NCBI GenBank assembly: GCA_031415135.1
Contig: JANORB010000181.1
Span: 1-64,000 of the forward strand
Reading direction: 5' to 3'
Length of the DNA stretch: 64,000 nucleotides
Source of the DNA: LGRD01 sp031415135
GTDB taxonomy: Bacteria; Pseudomonadota; Gammaproteobacteria; Burkholderiales; Burkholderiaceae_C
This document shows positions 18,149 through 26,742 of this stretch, piece by piece. The notes under the pieces were generated by a model that did no database searches, was not told where the DNA came from, and saw nothing but the letters and a program-made list of their open reading frames with translations. Within the stretch, counting starts at the first letter, position 1. Every line of letters starts with the position of its first letter. The position numbers and the translations under genes were made by a program.

Positions 18149-18267
18149 GGTGATCTGCTCGATGCGGGGGCCGGATATTCCACGCATGTTAGAGCGAACC
18201 GCGGGCCGGCCGGCTGCGCCCTGTATCGTCTGGGCCATCGCCCACCCATCCAGACAAGACCAACACC

Positions 18268-19380
18268 ATGCTGTCTCGCGGGTCGGTTCGATCGTTGCTG
18301 CTGAGCGGCCTGCTTTGGGCTGCGATCGGCGGCTCGGCAACCCCCGCCGCCGGGGCCGACGAGCCTGCGCCGCGGCCCCAGGTCTGGGGCTACTACCCCT
18401 GGTGGCTGGGCGACCATTGGCGCAGCCGCGAGCTGTCGCTGTACGACCGGCTGAAGTTCTTCGAGGTCGAGATCGACGCCGAGGGCCGGCTCGGCCGGCG
18501 CAACGGCTGGCCGCAGCGCTGGGAAGGCCTGCAAGCCGCCGCCCGAGAGCGTGGCCTGCCGCTGGATGTCACGGTCACGCTGTTCAACGCCGCCCGCTTC
18601 GAGCACATCTTCACCAGCCCCCAGAGGCGGCGGCGGCTGGTGGTCGAGCTGCTGCAACTGGCCGTCGGGGTGCAGGGCATTCACCTCGATGTCGAGATTT
18701 TCGACGCTGTTTCCGCCGAGGCCTTGAGCGGCTATCGCGCGTTCTGCGCCGAGTTGCGATCGGGCCTGGACCACCAGCGCGGCTCCAAGGCCTTGACAGC
18801 CTTCGGGGTGATGGGCGCTGCGGTCGATCTGTACGACCGGGCGACGCTGGCACGGTTCGACCACATCGTCGTGCAGGGCTATGACGCGCACCACCTGGCG
18901 AGCCTGCGGTCCGGGCCGGTGGCGCCGCTGCGAGGCCCGTATGGGGTCACGTGGGAGCGGGCCCTGGAGCATTACCTCGGCCTCGGCGCACCGCGCCACA
19001 GAATCGTCTTCGGGGTGCCGTTCTACGGCTACGAGTGGCCCACGGAGTCGGCCGCCGCAGGCGCCCGCACGCTGGGCAAGGGTCGCGAGATCACGTACTC
19101 GGTGCTCGATGCGCGGCTGCTGCCAGACATCCGCATCGGTGCACGCTCGCAGGCTGCGCTGCACGGCCTGCGGCGTGATCCGGCCAGCGGATCGCCCTAC
19201 TACGCCTACCAGGAACCGGCGGGTGGATGGCGCCAAGGCTGGTTCGAAGACGAGGCGAGTCTCGCCGCCAAGTTCGAGTTCGTGAAGCAAGAGCGGCTGG
19301 GCGGCATTGCCATCTTCCCGGTGGGGTATGACGGCGGTGCCTTCGACGATCTGCTGCGCCGCAGTTTCAGGGGAAAGTGA
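18268..19380 (+). CDS. Secreted GH18-like glycoside hydrolase
   Basis: A 370-residue protein with a signal peptide (about 1-30, ending PAAGADEP). The body is a GH18-type barrel: PQVWGYYPWWLGDHW at the first strand, GVQGIHLDVEIFD at 134-146 giving Asp141 and the likely catalytic Glu143 of the DxxDxDxE motif (the first Asp positions are Gln and His), and RIVFGVPFYGYEWP later. It points into the exopolysaccharide operon, its 3' end overlapping the deacetylase gene by 14 bp. It probably corresponds to the hydrolase half of PgaB, encoded separately here. Confidence 0.8.
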   Translation: MLSRGSVRSLLLSGLLWAAIGGSATPAAGADEPAPRPQVWGYYPWWLGDHWRSRELSLYDRLKFFEVEIDAEGRLGRRNGWPQRWEGLQAAARERGLPLDVTVTLFNAARFEHIFTSPQRRRRLVVELLQLAVGVQGIHLDVEIFDAVSAEALSGYRAFCAELRSGLDHQRGSKALTAFGVMGAAVDLYDRATLARFDHIVVQGYDAHHLASLRSGPVAPLRGPYGVTWERALEHYLGLGAPRHRIVFGVPFYGYEWPTESAAAGARTLGKGREITYSVLDARLLPDIRIGARSQAALHGLRRDPASGSPYYAYQEPAGGWRQGWFEDEASLAAKFEFVKQERLGGIAIFPVGYDGGAFDDLLRRSFRGK

Positions 19381-21175
19381 CGCGGTAGCGGTGCACGCCT
19401 GGCGTCGCGCTGGCGAACACCAGCGCCGAGCTGAAGCGATCGATCTGCCGGACCTCCGGCTTCGGCGCCGCCGGTCCGACCGGGTGCACAAGCGGCAGCA
19501 CGTTCTGGCGCGGATGGTTGACGCGCACGGTGAGCGACTTGATCGGCGTCGTGCCCGAGACGGTGAGATCGAGCTCGAGTTGCGCGCCGTCCGCGCGCGT
19601 CGCCAGGCTTGCCCGGTTGCGGTCACGCCACCACTGTGAAATCTGCCCGGCCGGCGCCATCCAAACACGCTCGTGCCGTGGTCCGATGTGGCGCGCCAGG
19701 TCTTCCACCGCGCGTGTCATCAGGCTGGTGTGCAGCGGTTTGCCGAGCAGGCGGGCGGGGTCGGCGAAGTTCTGGCTGTGCACGCTCACGACCGCCAGCC
19801 CGGCCATGAGCAGGTTCATTTCGTACTCGGCGATCAGCGCCGCGCCGATCTGCTGGCCATCGAGCTTGAGCTGGATGTAGTTCAGGTCGTCGGCCTGGCC
19901 GCGCGACAACACCACCAGGCCGGTAGATCGATCGGGCGTGGCGGCTGAAAACATCGGCAGCCGATCCTGGCTGCGGCTGGGATCGGCCACATGGTGGAGA
20001 AAGCCCATCGCCTGCAGCAAGACCTCGGTGGTGTCGTCGTAAGCCTCGGTCGGCGACCGAAAGCCCCGGCCCGCGCCGCGCGGCCACCGATCGGCCGTGC
20101 CCAGGATGTCGTGCATGTCGCTCATCATGCGGTCGAGCCGGGCTTGCTGCTTGTCGCGCGCCAGGCCCTTGAAGCCGATGTGGACCTCGCCGTGAAATCC
20201 GATCTCGTGCGTTTCAGCGAGTTGGCGAACCAGCGCGCGATTCTTGCGCGCCTCGCTGGTCAGGCTGTAGAAGGTACCGGCCGCACCCATGCTGTCCATC
20301 AGCTCGGCGAAATGGACCGCATTGCCGAAGCCCTCTTCGGTGTCCATTTCGATCAACTGCGCGGCGCGGTGGGCCTGCGGCCACGCGGCCAGTTGCGCAC
20401 CCGGCGCGCGGCGCAGCCAACGCAGGGCATCGGTGGCGAGCGCCCGGACTTCGTCGGGCTGAGAATCCCAGGCCGTTTCAGCAAAGCCGAACATCACCCG
20501 GCGGCTCGTTGCGGATTCATCAAACACGATCGCCGAAGGGTGGTCACCGACACTCAACACCAAGCGCGCCCAATCCATGTAGGCGGCGGCTTCGACCCCG
20601 CCTTTCAGCTGCAACGGCTTTTCACCGGCCTGGCCGAGCCAGATGCGGCGGCCGGCCGGCACCGTGCGGTTGACCGGCGTCTCTCCATACGGAATCAGGA
20701 ACCGGGTCGGCGCGTCTTTGCCGATCTCGCCGGTGACCGTGAAGCCCATCAGTTCGCGCACAAAGTCGAAGCCCAGCCAGTGGCCCTGGGCGTCGCGGGT
20801 TCCGGTGGCCCAGGTGGCCAGGATGCTGCCGCCCTGTTGGCGAAAGCGCAGCAAGGCCTGCCGTTCAAGGTCGGACAGCGCCACCGCCGACGGCAGCACC
20901 AGGACGCCGCCGCCGAGACCTTGCAACTCATCCGGTCGACTCAGCTCGCGCGTTGCGAACGATGCGCTTGCCAGCAGATCGCGCCACGGCTTGACCATCG
21001 ACTCGTAGCGGCCACCCACGGTCGGAAAGTACGCCTGCGTCGTGGGCGACACGTACAGGTGCACCACGGCCGAAGTTCGGCCCGACGCCGCCAGTGCCGC
21101 CAGCACCACCAGGGCCAGACTTCCGGCCAGGCCCCGGGCGAGCACGCGCAGCGCCCGGCCGGAACCCTTCTTCAT
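19367..21175 (-). CDS. Polysaccharide deacetylase-like protein of the exopolysaccharide operon
   Basis: A 602-residue protein with an N-terminal membrane anchor or signal (about 8-30). Residues 85-255 form an extra Rossmann-like glutaminase-type region (LGGGVLVLPSAVALSDLERQ). The NodB-like catalytic core follows: MDTEEGF with Asp278 and Glu280 in place of the usual DD, HEIGFHGEVH (His323, His328) and GFRSPTEAYD (Arg373). A beta-rich tail ends the protein. It overlaps the upstream small membrane protein gene by 4 bp (ATGA). It likely deacetylates the secreted polymer in the periplasm, the PgaB deacetylase role. Confidence 0.83.
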   Translation of the reverse strand: MKKGSGRALRVLARGLAGSLALVVLAALAASGRTSAVVHLYVSPTTQAYFPTVGGRYESMVKPWRDLLASASFATRELSRPDELQGLGGGVLVLPSAVALSDLERQALLRFRQQGGSILATWATGTRDAQGHWLGFDFVRELMGFTVTGEIGKDAPTRFLIPYGETPVNRTVPAGRRIWLGQAGEKPLQLKGGVEAAAYMDWARLVLSVGDHPSAIVFDESATSRRVMFGFAETAWDSQPDEVRALATDALRWLRRAPGAQLAAWPQAHRAAQLIEMDTEEGFGNAVHFAELMDSMGAAGTFYSLTSEARKNRALVRQLAETHEIGFHGEVHIGFKGLARDKQQARLDRMMSDMHDILGTADRWPRGAGRGFRSPTEAYDDTTEVLLQAMGFLHHVADPSRSQDRLPMFSAATPDRSTGLVVLSRGQADDLNYIQLKLDGQQIGAALIAEYEMNLLMAGLAVVSVHSQNFADPARLLGKPLHTSLMTRAVEDLARHIGPRHERVWMAPAGQISQWWRDRNRASLATRADGAQLELDLTVSGTTPIKSLTVRVNHPRQNVLPLVHPVGPAAPKPEVRQIDRFSSALVFASATPGVHRYRVTFP

Positions 21176-21450
21176 CGGGCCGCGGCCAGCGTCGGTGAGG
21201 AGGTTTCTCGCACGGCCGCCAGCATCGGTTCGGCGGCGGGCGCCGCCGCGATTGCGCCGGGCACCAGGCAGCGCTGCAGGAACACCGGTGTCAGCGGTCC
21301 ATCGGACCGGCCGGGAGCGGCGCTCACCTGCCTGTTGTGGCGCCGCTTGCGGATGTGAAAGATAGCGTAGGCCATGCACGCCGCCAGCATCGTGATGATG
21401 TTGATGGCAACGCTGACATAGGCCATCAAGACGATCGGATCGATGTCCAT
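21172..21450 (-). CDS. Small membrane protein in the PgaD position
   Basis: A 92-residue protein with one clear transmembrane segment (about 7-32, VLMAYVSVAINIITMLAACM), a basic RKRRHNR stretch just after it, and an Ala/Pro-rich remainder. It starts directly at the synthase stop (TAGATG) and overlaps the deacetylase start, so it is locked into the operon. PgaD, which partners the synthase PgaC in c-di-GMP-controlled PNAG synthesis, occupies this position but is longer with two membrane helices. No sequence similarity to PgaD is evident, so this is assigned by context only. Confidence 0.7.
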   Translation of the reverse strand: MDIDPIVLMAYVSVAINIITMLAACMAYAIFHIRKRRHNRQVSAAPGRSDGPLTPVFLQRCLVPGAIAAAPAAEPMLAAVRETSSPTLAAAR

Positions 21451-22830
21451 CTAGAGCTTCCCTTCGCGCACGAGCTTGCCCCAATTCATCTCCACCTGCA
21501 GCACTTCTTCGGCGATGGCCAGCAGCTTGGCCACATCGGTGAAGATGGCGTAGAAGCGCAGCGCCAAGGCGTACGGCACCAGTGCCGGATCTTCGTCGTC
21601 GAGTGCCACGCAGTAACAGGTCACGGCCACGTCGAACAACGCGATCTGGGTCCACCACAGCAGAAGAAACTCGCTGCTGCCATGGGCCAGCGCCAGATAG
21701 CCGAAGAACCCGATCATGGCCAGACTGATCACCGGCACCAAAAAACTGTCGATGGCCATGTACCACAGCGACAGGCACATGGTGGGGTTGGCGCGCAGGG
21801 TCCAGAGCGACTTCCGGTGCTTGAACACCGCCTGAACGGTGCCACGCGTCCAGCGGTAGCGCTGCCCCAGCAGATCGAGCCAGCGGCTGGGCGATTCGCA
21901 CCAGGCCTTGGCCAGGGGCTCGTAGGTCACCGACCAGCCCCTGGCCAACAGCTTCAAGGTCACATCGCGATCCTCGGCGAAGGTGTCGCTGTCGTAGCCG
22001 CCCACTTCCTGCAGCGCGGACTTGCGGAACATGCCGAGCGGCCCGCCGATCACGCTGACGGCCTTGATCGCATCCTGCGCCCGACGCTCAAGCCCCAGTC
22101 CGTGGATGTATTCGATGGCTTGCAGCCGGGTGACCAGGTTCTCGCGGTTGGCGACCTTGATGTTGCCGGCAACGGCCGCGACCGACGGGTCCAGAAAGTG
22201 GCGCACGCAGGCCCGCAGCGCGTTGCGGCTGAGCTTGCTGTCGGCGTCCATGTTCAGGATCAACGAGCCGCGCGCGTGAGCCAGGCCCAGGTTCAGCGCC
22301 GAGGCCTTGCCCCCATTGGATTTGCGCATCACCCGCACCCGCCCGAAGCCCCGGCTGGCCGCCAGCGCGCGCTGGTAGGTGTCGTCGGTGGAACCATCGT
22401 CCACCACCAGCACTTCGAAGCAGGGGTAGTCCATGCACAGCAGTGAGCGGATCGACTGCTGGATGACCGGCCCCTCGTTGAACGCCGGCACCACGATGCT
22501 CACGAGCGGCCAGGGTCGACAGTGGCCGCCGGGCTCGCCAGCCGTAGCCCCGGCAAGCGGGTTGCCGCCCGCGTCCGCCCGCAGCACACCCAGCGCCGAA
22601 CCGGCGAAGAAGGCGATATAGCGGACGATCAGAAACAGGACGTAGCCGCACAGCAGCAGCAAGGCAAAGTGCGCGTAGCCGCTGTCGCGGCTGTCGGTAT
22701 GCACGAGCACATGCCACGACAGGATGGCGCGGTCGTTCAAAGCGGGCAGCAGAAACGGAAGCGGCGCGAGCACCAGCAGCACGGTGAGCACCGTGCCGAA
22801 TGCGCGCATGCAATGGCGAGTCCTCATCAT
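21451..22830 (-). CDS. Processive GT2 glycosyltransferase (PgaC/IcaA-like polysaccharide synthase)
   Basis: A 459-residue inner-membrane synthase. Two N-terminal helices (11-31, 52-77) precede the GT-A domain with SIVVPAFNEG (111-120), VVDDGSTDDT (142-151), MDADS (194-198), AEDRD (285-289) and QRYRW (323-327), the hallmark of processive beta-glycosyltransferases. Three further membrane segments follow (about 352-435). The layout fits PgaC, which polymerises UDP-GlcNAc to poly-beta-1,6-GlcNAc. The start could also be the ATG at 22809, which has a GAGGA upstream. It follows the BcsE-porin gene by 27 bp. Confidence 0.88.
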   Translation of the reverse strand: MMRTRHCMRAFGTVLTVLLVLAPLPFLLPALNDRAILSWHVLVHTDSRDSGYAHFALLLLCGYVLFLIVRYIAFFAGSALGVLRADAGGNPLAGATAGEPGGHCRPWPLVSIVVPAFNEGPVIQQSIRSLLCMDYPCFEVLVVDDGSTDDTYQRALAASRGFGRVRVMRKSNGGKASALNLGLAHARGSLILNMDADSKLSRNALRACVRHFLDPSVAAVAGNIKVANRENLVTRLQAIEYIHGLGLERRAQDAIKAVSVIGGPLGMFRKSALQEVGGYDSDTFAEDRDVTLKLLARGWSVTYEPLAKAWCESPSRWLDLLGQRYRWTRGTVQAVFKHRKSLWTLRANPTMCLSLWYMAIDSFLVPVISLAMIGFFGYLALAHGSSEFLLLWWTQIALFDVAVTCYCVALDDEDPALVPYALALRFYAIFTDVAKLLAIAEEVLQVEMNWGKLVREGKL

Positions 22831-22857
22831 GGGGGGAGGGTGGCAGCAGCCCGCTGC

Positions 22858-25800
22858 CTACCAGACACGGTCGATCGAGACCGCGATCGACTTGGACCGG
22901 TAGGCTGAATCGTCGCGCCGGGTCTCGTTGTGAAAGCCCTCGATCCGCACCGCCCAGTCGCGGCTCAACCAGCGCGTACCGCCCAGCCCCACGGTCCAGC
23001 CCGGCGCGCCCTCACCGCCGATGCGTTGGCTGCGCTTGACCTCGGCGCTGAGGTCCCAGTCAGCCGCCGACCGGTTCAGCGACAGCCCGATCTGGCCGAC
23101 GTAGTAGCCCGAAGCCGGCGACCAGTATCGGGGGTCGCGCCGCTCGGCCTTGCGCCCGTACGCGCCCACAAAGGCCCGCACGCCGGTGGCGGCCGGAAAG
23201 GGTTGCCAGGCCGGCGTGTACTGCGCGTTGAATTCCTGCACGCGATTGCCGTCGGACACCGCAAAGTACGCCCCACTGCCGCTGAAGGCGCCGATGGATG
23301 AATCGACGCGACCCGCCACGCCCACGCGCCGTGCGGCAAGGCCGTCGCGGCGGGCGCGCGGATCAAAGGCGATCTCCCCCCAGTTCACCCGGCCGAGCTC
23401 GACGGTCACGGCGCCCTCTGCGAGTTGCAAACCAAGGTTTGCGAACACCGATGATTTCACCCCGCTGTCGCTTGTCAGCTGAAGCTTTGGTGCGAACGGC
23501 AAGGCCAGGTTCTGATACCCGAATGAAAGCTTGCGCGGTCGCAGCGCCGGACCACCCGGCGATCGGCTTTCATCGACGCTTTCGCCTGAAACCTCGAAGG
23601 CCTGCGTCAAACCCGCGTCGCGCCAACGGTGGGCGAGCAGGGCGGTCGATCGTTCGACCTGGCTGGAATCGTCAAGCCATGCGCCCCGCACGGTGGTGCG
23701 CGGCCGCAGCTGGCGCTGGGCGCTCGCAAGGCCTTGCTGGGCATCGGAGTTGACCGGATCGAGGCTCAGCACGCGCCGAAAGAGCGGGTCGGCCAGGTGC
23801 GGGCGACCGCTCCACAAGTGCACGTTGGCCATTCCGATGCTCGCTGACGGAGCGAGCGGTGTATCGGCCAGCAATCCATACTGCTGGATGGCTTGGCCAT
23901 ACTGACCGGTCCAGGCCAGGCTGTTGGCCACCCTGAGCCGCAATTCGTGGTCGCGGGGTTCGCGCTGCAACTCGATCAATCCGAGCCGCGCGGCTTCGGC
24001 GTAGTTGGCTTGCTCATAGGCCCGCGCCGAGGTCGCGACGGCGGCCGGTGACGCCGCCGCCGACACCGCCGGGCTGCCCTGGGCGAGCGCGTCGCCGAGG
24101 GGCCAGCCCAGCGCGGCCACCAGGGTTGCGAACACGACCATGCTGACGTGGCCACGCGATTGAGCGGCCCGGCCGGTGGCAGGCATGGTCACGACGTTGC
24201 TCGCGGACTTGTCCTGCGGCACGGAGGCCGGCAAGGTTTCGGACGCGGCTTCCTGGCGCAGTTGCGCCAACCGATCGACGATGGCCGACTCACCCGTGTA
24301 GAGGTGGATGCGCTGGACCCGCCGCGCCGCCGCGTCGTCCATGCAACGTGTCACCACACTCATCACGTCGCGCCCGCGACATCCCTGCAGGAAGAAGAAC
24401 CGGGCGCCGGGCAGGGCTGTGGTCAGGTCGCCCGTTCGGCCGGCCTGCGGCTCCATCTTCGCGGCGCTCACTTCGTCGGGTGCCGGCAGGTCCTCGAAGT
24501 CGATCTCGGCCAAGGCGCAGGGCACCTGCCGCAACATGCTGCGTTGCATGCGCCGCTCGGCCTCGTCAACAAACGCCGAGCGGCACAACCAGCCTTCCTC
24601 GTCTGTGCTTTGTGCCTCCAGCGCCAAGGGCTCGGATGCGTCGCCATCCGCATCGGTCACCTCCACGGCCGGCTCAAGTCGGGGCTGCAGCAGCAGGGGT
24701 GCCAAATCCTTCAGCGACTGCGAAGGCGGCAGCACCGAATCAACGCCGGCGCGCAGCAGCAGGCGCTTCTGCGTGTGCTCGCGCAACCGGTAGCGCGACT
24801 CGCGCACGACGATTCGCGCCCGATCACCCGCATTCGCACGCAACTGGGCCAGTTGCTCGACGAAGCCCGCGAATTCATCCAGCGAAGCGAGCGTGACGAC
24901 GATGCTCAGGCTATCGCTCTCGTCATCGCGACGCCACGGCAGAACCTCGGTCAGCGACGCCGCGGTGCGGACCTTGAACTGCCGGCGCCAATCGCCCAGA
25001 TCGGCATCCGGCTTGCCGACATACCACACGGACGGCAACGCTGCCGCCACGGACCCGGGTTGTGGGGCTGCGGCGGCAGTGAACCCGGCGGCCACGCCAT
25101 TCATGGCGGGCAAGCGCCTGGACGGGGTCATCAGCGGATCCAGAGGCATCACCAACCCGGTCTGCACACCGGCGGGCGATTCCCAGAAATCGATTGCCAT
25201 TCGCAATCCTTCTGGATGTGACGTCACCCTGGCAAGGCCCGACAAATAGTGTGCGGCCGCCTGGTTGCCCTCCATCAAGGGACGGTGGGCGCTCGTGCGC
25301 AGATGCAGTTGGACCATCGTGTGCTGGTGCCGCTCGCACCACGCCCGATAAGTCCTGGCCTGCTGAACCAGGGCGACATGGTCGTGCGGCGTGTAGAGAT
25401 CGTCGGCCTCGTCGATGAGCAACAACGATCCGGGCGCAATCTCGAACTGGTCAAGCTCCTGGAGGTATCGGTCAACGCCATGCAAGAAGAGATTGACGGC
25501 GTAGTCGCCGACCGCCGTGAACACCTGCAGGTGAGCAGCGCCTGCTCCACCGGTCGCTTCGACCATCTGGCGGGCGTGCGCCAACACATCGGCAAACGGC
25601 GCCTCTTCAGGAGTCAGGCGCGTGATCAGTACACAGGGACGACCGGACCGCAGTGCCGCCTGCAAAGGCGCCAACAGCATCGGCAATCGAGCCGCCGCGG
25701 TTTCAATGCCGACCGCGTACACCGCGCCGAACTTCAGATCAGCGCCTTGAAACGGTGGGGAATGCAGCGCCGACATGGACTGTTCGGGCACTGTATCGAC

Positions 25801-25887
25801 CGCATATCCCGGCATGGCTCGCTCTGCGTTGATTCTGGGTGGCACGGGAGCGCATCTTCGGTTCCGGCGGGTCGATCGACCTGGCAT
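22858..25887 (-). CDS. BcsE-like c-di-GMP-binding domain fused to a PgaA-like TPR/outer-membrane barrel
   Basis: A 1009-residue protein with a chimeric design. Residues 50-250 resemble the degenerate NTPase-like part of the cellulose factor BcsE (PGSLLLIDEADDLYTPHDH). Residues 285-400 form a receiver-like fold ending LLLRAGVDSVLPPS. Residues 435-540 match the GIL domain, with the c-di-GMP motif RTGD at 484-487. A hydrophobic segment (580-600) ends in a signal-peptidase-like ALA|Q at 603. TPR-like repeats (615-725) and about 280 residues of amphipathic strands follow, ending in Trp as outer-membrane barrels do. The ATG at 25887 has an AAGGGA site. An internal in-frame ATG at 24186 would give a 442-residue exported PgaA-like porin alone, but no ribosome site precedes it. 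Confidence 0.8.
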   Translation of the reverse strand: MPGRSTRRNRRCAPVPPRINAERAMPGYAVDTVPEQSMSALHSPPFQGADLKFGAVYAVGIETAAARLPMLLAPLQAALRSGRPCVLITRLTPEEAPFADVLAHARQMVEATGGAGAAHLQVFTAVGDYAVNLFLHGVDRYLQELDQFEIAPGSLLLIDEADDLYTPHDHVALVQQARTYRAWCERHQHTMVQLHLRTSAHRPLMEGNQAAAHYLSGLARVTSHPEGLRMAIDFWESPAGVQTGLVMPLDPLMTPSRRLPAMNGVAAGFTAAAAPQPGSVAAALPSVWYVGKPDADLGDWRRQFKVRTAASLTEVLPWRRDDESDSLSIVVTLASLDEFAGFVEQLAQLRANAGDRARIVVRESRYRLREHTQKRLLLRAGVDSVLPPSQSLKDLAPLLLQPRLEPAVEVTDADGDASEPLALEAQSTDEEGWLCRSAFVDEAERRMQRSMLRQVPCALAEIDFEDLPAPDEVSAAKMEPQAGRTGDLTTALPGARFFFLQGCRGRDVMSVVTRCMDDAAARRVQRIHLYTGESAIVDRLAQLRQEAASETLPASVPQDKSASNVVTMPATGRAAQSRGHVSMVVFATLVAALGWPLGDALAQGSPAVSAAASPAAVATSARAYEQANYAEAARLGLIELQREPRDHELRLRVANSLAWTGQYGQAIQQYGLLADTPLAPSASIGMANVHLWSGRPHLADPLFRRVLSLDPVNSDAQQGLASAQRQLRPRTTVRGAWLDDSSQVERSTALLAHRWRDAGLTQAFEVSGESVDESRSPGGPALRPRKLSFGYQNLALPFAPKLQLTSDSGVKSSVFANLGLQLAEGAVTVELGRVNWGEIAFDPRARRDGLAARRVGVAGRVDSSIGAFSGSGAYFAVSDGNRVQEFNAQYTPAWQPFPAATGVRAFVGAYGRKAERRDPRYWSPASGYYVGQIGLSLNRSAADWDLSAEVKRSQRIGGEGAPGWTVGLGGTRWLSRDWAVRIEGFHNETRRDDSAYRSKSIAVSIDRVW

Positions 25888-26150
25888 TGTTTTCTTCCCT
25901 TCGATTCTTGGTTGCACCTTCGCCAGATCCGCGTCTTGTGAATTGTCTGAACGGAATCTACATCCTGTCACATGCTTCAGTCTGCGCAAAGGCCTAGGCC
26001 TAGGGATGGACGCAAGGAACGAATCAGCCTGACAGTGAGACGTCGAAGAGACGGATCGATGCCCTTCAGCATGCGCTGGAGCCAAGAGAACAGCGACGGC
26101 GAAGGCAAACGGCATTCGGACAGGATCGCTGGCCCAAGGGGAGAATCAAG
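25888..26150. promoter_or_regulatory. Divergent promoter region of the exopolysaccharide locus
   Basis: A 263-bp gap between the leftward BcsE-porin operon and the rightward secreted proteins. It is less GC-rich near 25910-25980. It contains the perfect 12-bp palindrome AGGCCTAGGCCT (25990-26001), followed by another TAGG. No confident -35/-10 pair could be picked. It is the only place from which both divergent units can be driven. Confidence 0.4.
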
Positions 26151-26741
26151 ATGGCGCAGTTGACCCGTTCCGGGATCCGCGGCATGGCTTCAGTTGCCAT
26201 CGCTGTGCTTGCATTTGCCGGCGTGGGTGGCAGCGAGTGGGGCGTGCAGTCCGCCATGGCCAATCCGCGCGAGCCGTATTCGCGCATGCTGCCGCTTGAA
26301 CTGAGCGCACCGCCCACGGCACGGGCCGGCCAGCCGCTCGGGGGCATTAGCGTGCGCCTGCACAACCCCGGAGCCGAGGCACCGAATGCCCGGCTGCGCC
26401 TGATCATCCATGAGAAGGATCACCGCCGTGACGCGGGCCATCAAGAGTTGAACCCCGACAACGTGAAGGTCGAGGTGCTGGAGGCGGGATCATGGAAACC
26501 CGTGCTGCTCGAAGTGATGGACGGCGGCGTGATGGGCGCGATCGGCGATGCGCAGGCCGCTCGTCACGGCGAGCGCCACAAGCGCGGCGGATTTGCCATC
26601 CGCGAGGGCCTCAACAAAGGATGGCCTTTGCGCGTCACGTTCGGCTTGCCGGGCACGTACACGCTCGTGGTGGCCGTCTCGCCTGACAACGGATCGAGAC
26701 ACCTTGCGCGGCCCGCGCACTCGAATATCGAGGTGCGATAG
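26151..26741 (+). CDS. Secreted hypothetical protein, beta-rich
   Basis: A 196-residue protein with a signal peptide (about 1-37, SVAIAVLAFAGVGG...SAMANP). The mature part alternates hydrophobic and charged residues in short strands (LELSAPPTARAGQPLGGISV, RLHNPGAEAPNARLRLIIHE, WPLRVTFGLPGTYTLVVAVS), as in an Ig-like sandwich. A GGGAG site precedes the ATG at 26151. The next gene starts 2 bp after its stop, so it is probably co-made with the deacetylase/adhesin. No known family recognised. Confidence 0.72.
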   Translation: MAQLTRSGIRGMASVAIAVLAFAGVGGSEWGVQSAMANPREPYSRMLPLELSAPPTARAGQPLGGISVRLHNPGAEAPNARLRLIIHEKDHRRDAGHQELNPDNVKVEVLEAGSWKPVLLEVMDGGVMGAIGDAQAARHGERHKRGGFAIREGLNKGWPLRVTFGLPGTYTLVVAVSPDNGSRHLARPAHSNIEVR

Positions 26742-26742
26742 C

